Shown here in pieces: positions 13,501 to 23,389 of a stretch of 64,000 nucleotides of DNA. Numbering within the stretch: the stretch's first letter is position 1; each line of letters opens with the position of its first letter. The DNA is from Liquidambar formosana. Its lineage: Eukaryota; Streptophyta; Magnoliopsida; Saxifragales; Altingiaceae. The stretch covers positions 22,259,053-22,323,052 of the forward strand of contig CM077826.1 in the NCBI GenBank assembly GCA_039720395.1, given 5' to 3'. The translations under genes and the position numbers were made by a program. Below the pieces are notes generated by a model. It saw only the letters and a program-made list of their open reading frames with translations. It was not told where the DNA came from and made no database searches.

Positions 13501-13765
13501 CCCATTAAAGGAACAAATGGTCAACTCTTTTAACCCAAAAACCATAAAACCCACATTCAAAAGCTGGTAATGGTCAAAACCGAGTAAACAAATAGTTCCA
13601 AAATCAAAACTATTAAGGAACCCAATAAAATAAAACTCAGATACAAAATGCGGTAATGCTCAATACCCAGACAGCAAGAATTTATAGTACACACCAGACT
13701 GAGCTGAAATTACCTGAGTCAGAAGGCAGCGGAATGTATGTCTGATAGGGAGGAGCAAACGCCAT
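1532..13765 (-). CDS. 3'-5' exonuclease (DEDD) domain protein, 5' part; gene continues past the left edge
   Basis: Four minus-strand coding exons join in frame: exon 1 13765-13714 (start M-A-F-A-P-P-Y), exon 2 11541-11366, exon 3 1807-1676 and exon 4 1582-1532. Together they give 137 codons. All have GT donors and AG acceptors, and the phases agree (1, 0, 0). Exon 2 carries I-G-F-D-C-E-G-V-D, the D-x-E exonuclease motif I. Exon 3 carries [10 protein letters not shown], motif II. Exon 4 reads [11 protein letters not shown]. From memory this matches plant exonuclease/KH-domain proteins (Arabidopsis At2g25910 type), presumed to process nucleic acid 3' ends. The remaining exonuclease and KH exons would lie left of position 1. 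Intron 2 is about 9.6 kb and filled with transposons. The start was chosen because it splices in phase to exon 2 and no longer ORF fits. The DEDD identification is firm; the KH part is inferred. Confidence 0.85.
2010..2345 (+). mobile_element. LINE 3'-end fragment in intron 2 of the exonuclease gene
   Basis: The frame at 2024-2284 contains [17 protein letters not shown], the C-terminal signature of plant LINE reverse transcriptases (zf-RVT end). An untranslated tail and an A/T-rich end follow. It is antisense to the host gene. Related ends lie at 690-1012, 5268-6190 and 25631-26147, but they are not identical, so these are separate insertions. Confidence 0.7.
2690..2765. repeat. Poly-T and (GA)n tract at a retroelement breakpoint
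   Basis: A T-run is followed by GGGAGAGAGGGAGG and (GA)n. Immediately to its right begins minus-strand gag sequence (GTGGTGAGATGTTATAGATC). The same GA tract joined to the same gag motif recurs at 10701-10782, marking a breakpoint shared by both flanks of the Ty3 region. Confidence 0.7.
2766..4631 (-). mobile_element. Ty3-type element, minus strand: start of gag, leader and primer-binding site
   Basis: Read on the minus strand from the LTR end at 4632 leftward, there is a primer-binding-like stretch (TTTGGTATCCGAGAAGG, about 4612-4628, close to the initiator-Met tRNA complement). A ~1.8-kb leader follows, then the start of gag (I-E-A-P-T-F-D-G, about 2838-2815), cut off at the GA tract. The same gag start appears on the plus strand at 5061. 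Open frames inside the leader, such as minus 4561-4199, show no recognisable domain. Confidence 0.65.
4632..5044 (-). repeat. LTR in minus orientation
   Basis: This 413-bp stretch is the reverse complement of the LTR at 10261-10700 with moderate divergence. Shared landmarks include the GTTTACGGGCGCC block, the CTAGACAYGATGGGCTATTA block and the terminal TCTACATCA. It begins TG and ends CA on the minus strand. Its outer (5') end abuts plus-strand gag at 5046 with no spacer. Confidence 0.8.
5268..6195 (+). mobile_element. LINE nested in the Ty3 gag
   Basis: The gag frame (E-M-K-E-K-L-K-D) breaks at about 5268 and resumes at about 6200 (Y-L-P-P-N-Y-I-K). The intervening sequence encodes the end of a LINE reverse transcriptase: S-S-D-R-R-L-W near 5335, Y-L-F-L-H-C-E-V-A (zf-RVT) near 5605, and W-I-K-R-N-A-R-I-F near 5790. 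A 3' UTR and an A-run (6173-6187) follow. It is 5'-truncated, in-frame stops interrupt it, and I could not establish target-site duplications. Confidence 0.8.
6200..6660 (+). pseudogene. Ty3 gag remnant with CCHC zinc knuckle
   Basis: The zinc knuckle [14 protein letters not shown] (6561-6602) fits CX2CX4HX4C and would bind retroelement RNA. It lies in a different frame from the upstream gag ORF (6301-6636), so at least one indel separates them. Confidence 0.75.
6791..7084 (+). pseudogene. Ty3 aspartic protease remnant
   Basis: The frame contains [12 protein letters not shown], the D-S-G active-site motif of retroelement proteases, and ends D-H-I-I-L-G-Q-P, the conserved I-L-G flap-distal motif. 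A stop then separates it from reverse transcriptase. Confidence 0.8.
7320..8690 (+). pseudogene. Ty3 reverse transcriptase-RNase H remnant
   Basis: The 178-codon open part covers the RT fingers and palm: Y-R-M-N-P-T-E, then [14 protein letters not shown]. After a frame change the active-site box reads Y-F-N-D (about 7910) instead of the usual Y-V-D-D. RNase H homology continues to about 8690 ([18 protein letters not shown]) across several stops. It is not functional. Confidence 0.85.
8864..9459 (+). pseudogene. Ty3 integrase remnant
   Basis: The HHCC zinc domain (H-T-G-S-L-S-G-H-F near 8912, C-R-T-C near 9035) lies in 8864-9058. The catalytic core in 9109-9459 shows S-I-D-F, V-S-D-R-D and the E of Q-T-E-V-V-N-R, so all three D,D,E positions can be located. 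A stop at about 9057 separates the two parts. Confidence 0.85.
9607..10212 (+). pseudogene. Ty3 integrase C terminus with chromodomain-like end
   Basis: Residues in 9607-9837 match the integrase C-terminal region (Y-V-M-I-R-I-R-P-E). The frame at 10052-10212 includes [13 protein letters not shown], typical of a chromodomain in chromovirus integrases. The two parts are out of frame with each other. Confidence 0.7.
10261..10700 (+). repeat. 3' LTR of the Ty3-type element
   Basis: It starts TGGTGCAGACAC just after a purine-rich tract and ends TTCTACATCA, giving TG...CA termini and 440 bp. It matches the inverted copy at 4632-5044 throughout. The central part contains TTGATATACTGGAGCCTATTT, a plausible promoter/leader region. 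Confidence 0.85.
10701..10782. repeat. (GA)n tract joined to a short minus-strand gag piece
   Basis: GGGAGGGAGGGAAGG passes into (GA)n, then CATGGTGAGATGTTATAGAT. This is the same junction as at 2709-2790. Between here and exon 2 of the exonuclease gene (11366) I see only AT-rich intron with a T-rich run near 11019-11057. Confidence 0.6.
11542..12524. other. Exonuclease intron 1, distal part: nothing recognised
   Basis: The region is AT-rich intron between exon 2 and the 317-bp tandem repeat. A 92-codon plus-strand frame at 11608-11886 has no recognisable domain and is antisense to the gene, so I do not call it coding. Confidence 0.5.
12525..13158. repeat. 317-bp tandem duplication in exonuclease intron 1
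   Basis: Two consecutive copies (about 12525-12841 and 12842-13158) share the AGCAACCAAGG (12591 and 12908), CAATACCAAAATCATCC and ATTCAACTTCGAAAAAAGAC blocks at constant spacing of 317 bp. They differ by small indels and homopolymer length. They lie between exons 1 and 2 of the exonuclease gene. Confidence 0.85.
13159..13660. repeat. Degenerate ~150-bp tandem repeats near exon 1 of the exonuclease gene
   Basis: Blocks such as AAACCCACCTC, AACCAAAAACCATAAAA, ATCAAAAGCAAARACCA and GGTAATGRTCA recur about every 140-165 bp. On the sense (minus) strand the unit is G/T-rich (GGTGGGTTT...TTTTGGTT). This is typical of leader introns of housekeeping plant genes. Confidence 0.6.
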
Positions 13766-14077
13766 TTGAGTATAAGCCTCACACTATCACCTTCGTCTAC
13801 AAGCACATCACACATATAAATATCATTACTTTTTTGTAGTTTTATTAGAACCTTTTGTGCTCTTTGGTTTTGCTTAGAGAGTGCTAAGTAAGAAGTTGCC
13901 CAATACCCAGCTTGCTTCTCCTCATGCCGCGCCCAGAAATAGTGTGTTCGGCTGCACAGAAACTTTGTATTCTCATGAATGGGGAGGTGGGGCAACAAGT
14001 GTCGGATGCGTGCTTTAAGCGCGTCAAGTTCTTTATGTGTCTTTTTCCCTTATTTTTATAATTTTAGTGTGGCAAAT

Positions 14078-14318
14078 TAGGGGAGGACCGATTCAGTGCT
14101 CAAAACTCATCATAATGAGGTGCTCCTGTACTGTTGAATGAGGTGGTGGATGGTTTAAATTAAAAGTTAAAAAATTGTTATTCAAATTATTAAAATGACT
14201 TTAATGGGTAATTATTCAATTTTTAATCCGAACCATCCACGACCTCATCAACAATTCTTGATCACCTCCACACAATGTTGAGTTTTGAGAACTCAACACC
14301 AAATCCTTTCTCCAAATG
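14078..14318. mobile_element. Foldback MITE (about 240 bp)
   Basis: Left arm AGGGGAGGACCGATTCAGTG...CTCAAAACTCA pairs with the right arm (reverse complement GGAGAAAGGATTTGGTGTTG...CTCAAAACTCA). GAGGTGGTGGATGGTT also pairs with AACCATCCACGACCTC, so nearly the whole element is self-complementary. CAAAT flanks both sides as a possible short target-site duplication. It lies just upstream of the exonuclease gene start. Confidence 0.75.
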
Positions 14319-14319
14319 A

Positions 14320-16640
14320 GCGAATGCAAATTTGGAGAGATGTCAGTAGGTTTTTTTCTCTTAATTAATGAGAAATAAAAGAAACAAACCAAAGGAAGTA
14401 AATGGAGAGTTTATTATGGTATAATGTTATCCACATTGTATGGTAATCATAGGATGTCATTTCATACATTTGTAATATAATATTTTTCTTTAACAAGATT
14501 GTCAAGATTTTTTTCTTTTTTTTATTTATTATTATTTTTTTCTTTTTTTCTTTTTTTTTCATTTGACAAGATTGTCAAGATTCAAATGCAAGAAAGATAT
14601 GAACTCTACATGTGTCACTTAACATATGAAAGATGTGACGTTGGTCAGAAAAAAAACAATTAAACTTTGCCTCATTTGTATTCAAAATTCTAAAATGAAA
14701 ATTGCTAAATGGACGAAAGCCTTTTATCAACTCAGCCTTATTCATTAGTTGATTTTGCAATTTTATGCCAACACAGTGTGTATGGATAGATGACATGGCA
14801 TACTGTGTCATCTTAATATATTGGTATGATAATTAATTGAGTGATATATCACATTAATCATCCATGTGTATTATGTTGATGTGAAAAATGCCGCATTAAT
14901 TGATAAGAGAGGATTATCAAACTTTTAATTACTAGAACTCATGCGAAACATATGCAACCTTCTTTATGGACTTTTACTACAAGTGGCAAGTATTTCCTCT
15001 TTATTATCCTTTGTATTCTTCCTTTCACTTTAGGGAGAAAAAATTGTGCCTTCACTTGCAATATATATATATAAGCAAGCATTCACTAGGGAAACCATGA
15101 AAACGATGTAGCCTACGTGCCCAACAGAACCAAGCTACACAGTTCGTGTATGTAGGATTCAACAATTTGAACTCTTTAGTAACTTACATAGGAAAATGAT
15201 TGTATAATAATAACAAATATATTCTTTCTTGCACCAGGTCAATGTGGAGGAGTATGTTCTTAAAATTGTTTAGGAAAGAATTTAATCGAGGTGCGCACAA
15301 ACTGGACACTTTAACCGTCAAACCCAAAATAGAGAAATATATATATATATATATTAATTAAGGCAAGAGAATGTAAGAATTATATATATTTATATATCTC
15401 TCCACCCTTGATGGTTTTCTCCAACCTTGATTTGTCTAATTTGCGATAAATTGTCATACTAGTCATGCTCTAACCAATAACATGCTAGCCATGGGTAAAA
15501 ACTCATGCTTTGAGTTTGACTCATGTGCATGTCATTTCATGAAATTGTTACTTTATGCATTTTTCTAGTCATTTCTCATCTTTCCACGCATAGGAGTCGA
15601 TAGGATGAATGATCTAAAACCATATAGGAAGCTACAATTTAGAATATGCTAGAAACTTGGTCATACTTCAAATGCTTTAGTAGAGTTTTGGGCCCATAAC
15701 AAACCGTATCAAGTATACAAAACTCATCCCAGTCCCCCTTTTCCATTTCATCTTCCTCTCCCAAAACCAAAAAATCAGACTCAAGGTTAGGCTCACCATA
15801 GCATGGGAGACAGGTATCACTAAATTGAGAGAGGGGATGGATGTGATAACCATCATCGATATTTTACATATGGAAGCCCCCCTCTCGCTCCCTTTCCTTT
15901 CTCTTATATATACTAGAGATGGAGGCACATACAATGCGTAGGTTTCTATTATGTATAACTACTCACAGGGACATCATTCTTATTTCCCAATTTGATTTTA
16001 ACAAAAAAAAAAAAGGTAGCTAGGAGTAGTTTAAAGGATTTGAATTTAAATTAAATTAGAGAGAAAGATGTGACGGAAGGGAGCTTATATGAGAGAGAAA
16101 GAGAGGGAGGGGGGTCTTGGGTTAATTTAAGGAGCAAAATGGTTGTTTTTAAGAATGAGAATTTTAGAAAATTGTAATAACCATATTACGATTGTTAATC
16201 TAGTGTAATGACTAAGTTGACTCTTATTTGTAGTTAAATTTTAAATTTTACAAGGGCAATTTGGTAATTCAAAATGTACAGCAAACCGTAGAAGAGTTTA
16301 CTTAATTAATAGTATAGATGAAAATATTGTCCATAGTTGCAGGTTGCTCTTGACTAGGAGGGGGAAATCACTTTCAAGCACAATAAGATTTAAAACCCCT
16401 TAGCTCAAAGTTGTACTAAAGCTAGGGATGCAACATGGTTCGGGTAGACCCGAGCACAGAACTAATCCGATCAATTCAGTTTAGTTTAAACAGTAACCAA
16501 TCCAGTTCTAGTTTAAAATTTACAAGAATCAATCAATTCGGTCCGATCTACAGTTTAGGGGGTTTTAGAACTGGATCGAACCAAATTCTCAAATTCCATA
16601 TATATATATATCGATATACATATATACATATATACATTAT
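14320..16640. other. Intergenic, no gene recognised
   Basis: This is AT-rich intergenic sequence between the divergent exonuclease and ELF3 genes. It has a T-rich run near 14511-14558, (AT)n near 15061 and 15341, and low-complexity purine tracts near 16090. Open frames of 60-90 codons here have no recognisable domains. Confidence 0.6.
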
Positions 16641-16648
16641 TACAGTGC

Positions 16649-16814
16649 TGATCAGGTCAGCACGTGTTGATATAAGTTATATTAACACTATGCATTGGAG
16701 GTTATACCTGTGAATCAGCTCAATGTACCCCATAACCCACTAATGCACAACGTATATACAATTTCCAATGTGAGTGTTGATATAAGTTATATCAGCATGT
16801 GCTTACCTGATCAT
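16649..16814. mobile_element. 166-bp MITE with ~57-bp terminal inverted repeats
   Basis: The left end TGATCAGGTCAGCACGTG...TTGATATAAGTTATAT pairs with the right end (reverse complement TGATCAGGTAAGCACATG...CTGATATAACTTATAT). Pairing continues inward through CATTGGA. No coding capacity. It sits in a block (about 16420-17090) whose flanks repeat GGTTCGG/GATCCGGT motifs in opposite orientation, so it may have inserted into an older foldback element. Confidence 0.85.
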
Positions 16815-17099
16815 CATCCTATATGATTATATATATAATTATATGTTAATATTAATATATTATACTCCATATATAAGTATTATTCGATGAATAATAATAC
16901 TTATTCAATAAATGTCCTACCTTTTACAATAAATAATAATGGAAAAAAAAAGAAAAAAGAAAAAGAATTGGATCGTTTTTTTCGATCCGGTCCAATGCCT
17001 ATTCCAATCCAGGTCTAGATCCGGTTCAAATTTTGAAGTCCCATATTAGTTCGGTTCGATCCAAATATACCTTTGCCGGGACCAAGTTGTACTCCTAAC

Positions 17100-18900
17100 T
17101 AAAGTCATGGCCTAAATCTTGTTTTTTAATATATATCCTACCAAACGAATAAGGAGGAAAAAATGAAGGGGAGACGATTACTCCAAGTAGTAATCTCTTT
17201 CTATCTCTCTTCAAAATAGGCATATTCCCACTTTACCAGTGCTTTCTTTGCTACCTCTTCACCCTTGTGGACCTATGGTCAGAATATCCTATGGTTTCAT
17301 ATATATCTCTCGTCATAAAGAAAATGGAAATCAAATTATCGTGATTATTTGGTTGCTTACCCTAGGGGCCTGTACTAGTCATATTTTTTACTAAATATAT
17401 ATACGTGTATCCGTTTTTTTACCATTTCCATTTTTTATGACATATTTTTCAACGTATTTTTCTAAGAAAAGACCGACTTATACTTGTCTGTACCTATCCT
17501 GTATCGTATATTACTATTTTGAAACCTTTTAGCAAGTAGAAATTAAAACAGCTTAAATATAATACCATTTTTTTGTGTTATCTTTTCCATTAAATTAACA
17601 TGTGTCCTCTAATGAGAGCCAAAGAAGTTTCAAAAATTATTTAGCTAAATTATCCTTAGTTTTTTTTTTTTTTTCATATCAAATAAAAACATCAATATAT
17701 CATAAATCTAAACTTACAATTTACAAAGATTAGAAACCTAAGATGTCACCTCTCAAAGGAAAGATACAAGCCATTAGAGCCGAAGGCCATTCAACTCCTT
17801 AGATTAATTATACACATAGCGGACTTAGATCCTCAATAGGTTTTTTCTTGTATGAATCCTTTAGAACTTTTTATGTCCTACAAGATTTTATGTGGGAGTG
17901 TTCATAGACTTGCATGACTTGACAAATCCAGTCTAATCCGACCCTACCTAGTGATGTATAGATAAGCGAATTCAACCGATAAGATGTGTAGGTAATGGTT
18001 TAGGATTTTATTTTTTTGTGGTTTGGTGGGCGGTTGGCAGTTTTGGGGAAAAAAATCCTGACCTTAACCCACCCGCCCGCATGTTTTTCAATACTTAATA
18101 AAATTAGACACTGACTCTTTTTTCTTTTTCTGCTCCCTTACAAGTAATGTGACAAATAGTTTTTTTAGATCATATTGTTCATGATCTTTAGTAGTATATA
18201 ATTAGATGTAATCATACTAAACAAATTTTTTGCTTAATGTTCAAGGTTATATCTTTTTGTTTCTAATTTTATGTTTTTTCAATTATATATTTTTTCCAAG
18301 TTAATTATTGTTTTGTGTGATATGCTTTTATCAAAATAATATATATAATTAAAATGCTACAATTATATGTGACTGAAAGGATTACTGGATCAAAATAATA
18401 TGGATAAATTTAAAAATATAAAGCAAAACTCAGCTAAATCTTAATCCATCAATCTACCCACAACGCACCCGTCAATCCAAAGTGGTGTGTGAGTTGAAAC
18501 CACCCAATCATGTGAGTAGAAGTAGATGAGAATTGTGTTCACTCGACAATCTGTGAATAGATTATGGGTGAGTCCCAAATCCGATCCGATCCAACCCACG
18601 AGCACATTTTTATGATTCAATGGCTCTTGGTTTTTTTATTTAGTTATAAACCAAACAATCCAGTGGCCATAAAAAGTCTTACAAAATCCTTACAAAAAAA
18701 GAAAAAACCTACAAAATATCCAAATTCACATAGAACACAATCTTTCTTTCTTAAACAAACTGAACATCAAAGCTCCACCATTGGCCAATGTTCCACCCGC
18801 ACCAAATTGGAGCTTAACCGAATTACTTTTCGTCCGTACAAAAAAAGCACCAAGCTCCGTAAACAGGATCTTTAACAGATTTTTCGGTAAAAGATTGGCC
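17100..18900. other. Intergenic, no gene recognised
   Basis: AT-rich sequence. The part at about 17930-18600 carries opposing TCTAATCCGACCC and GATCCGATCCAACCC motifs, which suggests an old nonautonomous DNA element, but the ends are not clear enough to define. Confidence 0.4.
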
Positions 18901-19057
18901 AAATGTTTTCTTGTACACTCTAAATGTGGCTATAAGCATTGCCCATAGTTACGCAAATGCACTGCGTAAGAGACTCGGTCACTGCCCAATCTCTTGCACT
19001 GCTTATCCACTCGTATCTTGCCACATCACCAAGTGGGACAACTAACAGTGGATTCCA

Positions 19058-19068
19058 TGTGACGTGGT
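19058..19068. promoter_or_regulatory. ACGT (G-box-like) element upstream of ELF3
   Basis: TGTGACGTGGT contains the TGACGTGG core bound by plant bZIP factors such as HY5 or ABF. It is about 1 kb upstream of the ELF3 start codon, in a locally GC-richer stretch with GCCACATCACC. The regulatory role is inferred from the motif only. Confidence 0.35.
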
Positions 19069-19432
19069 AAGATTTTCGTGGATGAACGGAGGTTTGGTAG
19101 TGGAGGAGGAACCTCATAAGATTAGCTTCCCCACCTATAGAAGTTGTAGCTCTATCCACTTGGGTCCCACAATACCCACACCTTTTTTTTTTTTACGTTT
19201 TTCTACTTTTATTCTGTGCCCTTTTTGGCTGATGAGATCTTCGGTGGAATTCCAAAGTGACCCTCTTCTCTTGCCGAATCTATCTTTCCCACATATCCCT
19301 CTACTGTTTCTCTCTCTATCTCCCTCTGGCTATCTGACTGCTGAATTTTTACCTCCTTATATTCTCTGTTTCTCTACAATTTATACGTTGTCGTTGTTGT
19401 TGATTTTTTGGCTAAAAGTGTCTGGATTTTTT

Positions 19433-19955
19433 GAGGTGGGTTTTTTCTCTTTGGGTACCTTACTATTTTGTTTCGCAACAATATCATGTGTTTTTGTTAT
19501 TTGCTTTTGATTGCAAGCTAAAACATTTGTTTTTTTTTTTTTGTTTTATTTATGAGGCGGGTTGTTTTTGGGTACTTGTAATATTGTCTACTTTCAGTTT
19601 CATGTGTTCTCGTTCTTTGGCTTTGATTTTGTGCTAAAGATTTGAATTCTTACCCTTTAAGCTTAAATTTTTTTGGAGTACTTACACAATTGTGTTTTCA
19701 CTACAATCTCATGTATTCTTGTTGTTTGTGTTCTGTTTTCAGCCAAAAGATTTGCTTCTTTGAGGTGGGTTGATCTTGGGTACTTGTAATATGGTTTTCT
19801 CTTGTCAAAATAATTTATTTCGCTATGGCTTTTGATACTTGGTTTCAGCCAAAAAATTTGTGCGTCTTTAGGTCGGCTTGATTTTGGGTACATGTGAAAT
19901 TGTGTTTTCTTGACAAATGATTTGATTTTGCTATCTGGGTAGCAGAGTTTGTAGG
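19433..19955 (+). repeat. Degenerate ~105-bp tandem repeat in the ELF3 leader
   Basis: About five successive copies begin near 19433, 19553, 19662, 19760 and 19868. Each contains a variant of GAGGTGGGTT, TTTGGGTACTTGTAATAT, TTTCATGTGTTCTTG and TTTCAGCCAAAAGATTTG in the same order. The array ends about 115 bp before the ELF3 start codon, so it lies in the 5' UTR, a leader intron or the proximal promoter. Confidence 0.7.
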
Positions 19956-20069
19956 TTTGTGATGGTGGGCTGCGTTGGAAAAAAGTTTGGAGATGGGATT
20001 TAGTTGTGAATTTGATGAGAAAATCAGTGCTTGTGGGGGGGATTTGTGGTAAAGGATTGGAACTGGAGG

Positions 20070-23000
20070 ATGAAAGGGGGAAGAGATGAGGAGAAAATGA
20101 TAGGTCCTTTGTTTCCTAGGCTTCATGTCAATGATACAGAGAAAGGAGGGCCAAGGGCACCTCCAAGGAACAAGATGGCTCTCTATGAACAGCTCAGTGT
20201 ACCTTCCCAAAGGTTTAGCTCTGGATCAGCAACCATGTTGCCTCTTCCGCACAACATTGGCAGCAGCTTGGTTCCTTCAATGTCCTCGAGTCATGTGAGT
20301 TTAAGAATTTATACGAGTTTGTGCTTTTAAGTCATGAATTCACATGCACAAGTTTGTTCTTTTGGTTAAGGGAATTAAATTTGCTTTGCTCTGATTAGTG
20401 TATAGGCAATGATCATACCTTCTGTTTGAGCTATGTGCCGCTTTTTATTGTCGTATATGAATGAAGCTTGTTATACCTTTTTTTTAAAAAAAAAAAGAAA
20501 AAAGAAAAAAAGAAAAAAGAAAAAAAAACTTGATTGATACATGTTGTATGTGCTGGAAACCATGGGCTTGTTTTCGATAATGCACCTACTGGATTTGTTC
20601 ATTTTCTTCGTGTTTATTTAAGGAGTTAGGGAGCTTTTAGGTGTGAGCTTGGAATTACATCATTATTGTTTTAGTCCCCCTCATCAGTTTATAGATTAAT
20701 GAGATTGTTTCTTAAGATTTTTCCTGAGAATTTGGAAATCAGTTTGTCTACAATTCACTCCTATTAGCTGCCATGTTGTATTTTTCTTTTTGTACAATTG
20801 AGTAATACAACTATGGTTTCCTCGGTATTGCAAGTTCAATTAAAATTTTGACACCCAAAATAACCAATAGGAGAGCAGCTATCTATATTTCGATGCCCAT
20901 GCTGTTTCATGTTTGGGCAATTTAATGCTGTAGAATCAAGGTAAATGCTTGCTCAAATTAATTTTCAACTGGTTGTGACATAAATTTTATTGGATGACTT
21001 GAATGATGTTAGCTCAAAGGCTTCGCTTATTTGGAATTTATTAGAAAGTAGATCAAATAATTGATAGAATTAGTATCCAACCATGTGTTATGAGTGCATA
21101 AGGAAACGGAGCTCCAATTGAAGCATTGTGACCAAGATCTAGCTCTAAAGTTGGAGCATTGACTCTCTCTCTCTCTCTCTCTCTCTCTCGCTCGCTCGCT
21201 CAGTTTCTGTTTGATGTCATATTTTCGTGTTACACTCCGATGCAAATTTGTTGGGTTCAATGAATATTTTTGAGGTTTTATACTTCATGGAACAAATGCT
21301 ATAATTTCTTACTTGTTTTGGTTTGCATGTTGGCATATTAGTTGAACTTTGATCTCTTGATGGATGTCCATTCTTTTCCCTTTCTTGTTTTTGTTGCTCT
21401 TGTTTCTAATCATATTTATCAGGAATTACTATTGTAAGACAGATAAGTTAAAGTTGTATATTAGTCACATGTGTAGCAATACTAAAGCAACTTATGTTTT
21501 CCATACTGTGTATGACATGTACATCAAGCAATTACTTAGATGCTTAGGCAATCAGTATAGGCATTGCCCAGGGTGGCTGCGCTTTTTGACCATTACAATT
21601 TTTAGGAAGGTCAACGTTACCTTTCGTCTTTCGTTTTTGGTCATCCTCGCTTTTAGTGATGTAATAGTGATGTCTTTCCTTTCCCTTTCTTCTGATAACT
21701 TATTTGTAAAACTCTGGTTAATTGTTCTAGGAAGAATGTGCATCTTTAATTTGTCTGGTGTTTTAAAAGGCTTTCATGGATTAATTTTATATCTTTCCTA
21801 ATGTCTTCTTGGTTCTTCTAAGTGGTTTTGGGTGGAAAAATAAAAAAAAAAAAAATAAGAACCTTTCTCATAACCATGTCTTATATTGAGTTTTTATAAG
21901 GACATGTGTTTCATATCTTATACAAATACTTTCTTGTAACTATGTTAATATCATATTGTCATGCCATTATGGTTTTGCAAATTCATGAATTGTTTAACTT
22001 CTGTTTATTTTATTTTCTCTGCTTACAAGGAGTGATTTATAAAAATACTTTCTTGTAACCATGTTAATATCATATTGTCATGCCATTATGGTTTTGCAAA
22101 TTCATGAATTGTTTAACTTCTGTTTTATTTTATTTTCTCTGCTTACAAGGAGTGATTTATGGTTTTAGGGTGGTGGCCAGGAAAGGAGTATCTTTACCCC
22201 ATTCTGCAACCCCCCTGCGCCTGCTCATTTGGCTGAAAAGCTTCATTCTTATTCTTTCGGTGGGGTTAAGTTGACCACTTCAATGCCAAACCATGAACGG
22301 AAATCCATCATGCCTACAAATTTTCAAGCTTTGAATGACACAGGGCATTTGTCCTCAACTGCTAAATGCAATTTGTTTCAGCCATACAATTTTTCCAACT
22401 CTGTGAACTCTTCTATGAAGAAGCATGGAGGTGGGGATGATTTTAGAGTTCCAACCTTTCCCCAGTCAGAGGTAACTCCACATTTTAGTAACAGTCTGCA
22501 AAGCATGGATGGGGATAAGCTTCCTCCCTTGAGCCCAAACTCTTCAATACTACTTCAAACTACTTGCAAAAAGCAGACGAAAGGAAACAATACCACAGAT
22601 CTGAAGTCAAGACAGCATGTGGGGAACCAAAGTGAGGGGAACCCAAAAGTTTCTCACTCAGTTAAGGACCCTACCCATTGGCCTACTTCAATCCCATCCA
22701 CTGGAGATAAAATTTTGGCAGATGCATTTTTGTGTCCATCAAATGGAGATAAGAATCCAAAATCATTTAAGCGAGCACATCCATCTTCAAATCAAGAAAA
22801 TAGAAACAGTTTGGTAGATGATATAAGCAGATTACATGGTACTAATACACAGTCACATAGGGAGTGTGTGGCTCTACGAGAAAATACACCTCTTAGAGAT
22901 GGAGCTTTGGTGGAACAGAAAAAGGGTATAGGAATGGGTAATGCCTCCATGGTGAGAGGTGAATCATATTCAAATCAATCACTTGGCCACAATCATAGAA

Positions 23001-23334
23001 GTGCCAGTAGGCTTGAAAATGGCAGTGAGTACCCTGAAGGTAAGGAATGTGGGTCTTTACAAGAGGGAGATGTAAATAGAAATGATGGTGTTTTGGATAC
23101 CTCCATGGTGGACTCTATATTGGGTTTGGCCCCTGATGTTGTTGTCGGAGTAATAGGTGAGAAACAATTCTGGAAAGCGAGAAGGGCTATTGTCAAGTAA
23201 GTAACTTTAACTGGTGGTTGCTGTGTATATTTGATTTTCTATAGCTTAACAGTATCAAATTATGAAATCTGGCATACCTTATTAAACAGATTGCCTGTTA
23301 TGTTCGATTCATTTTTAGTATCATTACAAGCTCT

Positions 23335-23389
<55 letters not shown>

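Noticed and set aside
21364..21801. 145-codon plus-strand open frame
   Set aside because: It lies wholly inside ELF3 intron 1, is hydrophobic and T-rich by composition, and has no homology I recognise.
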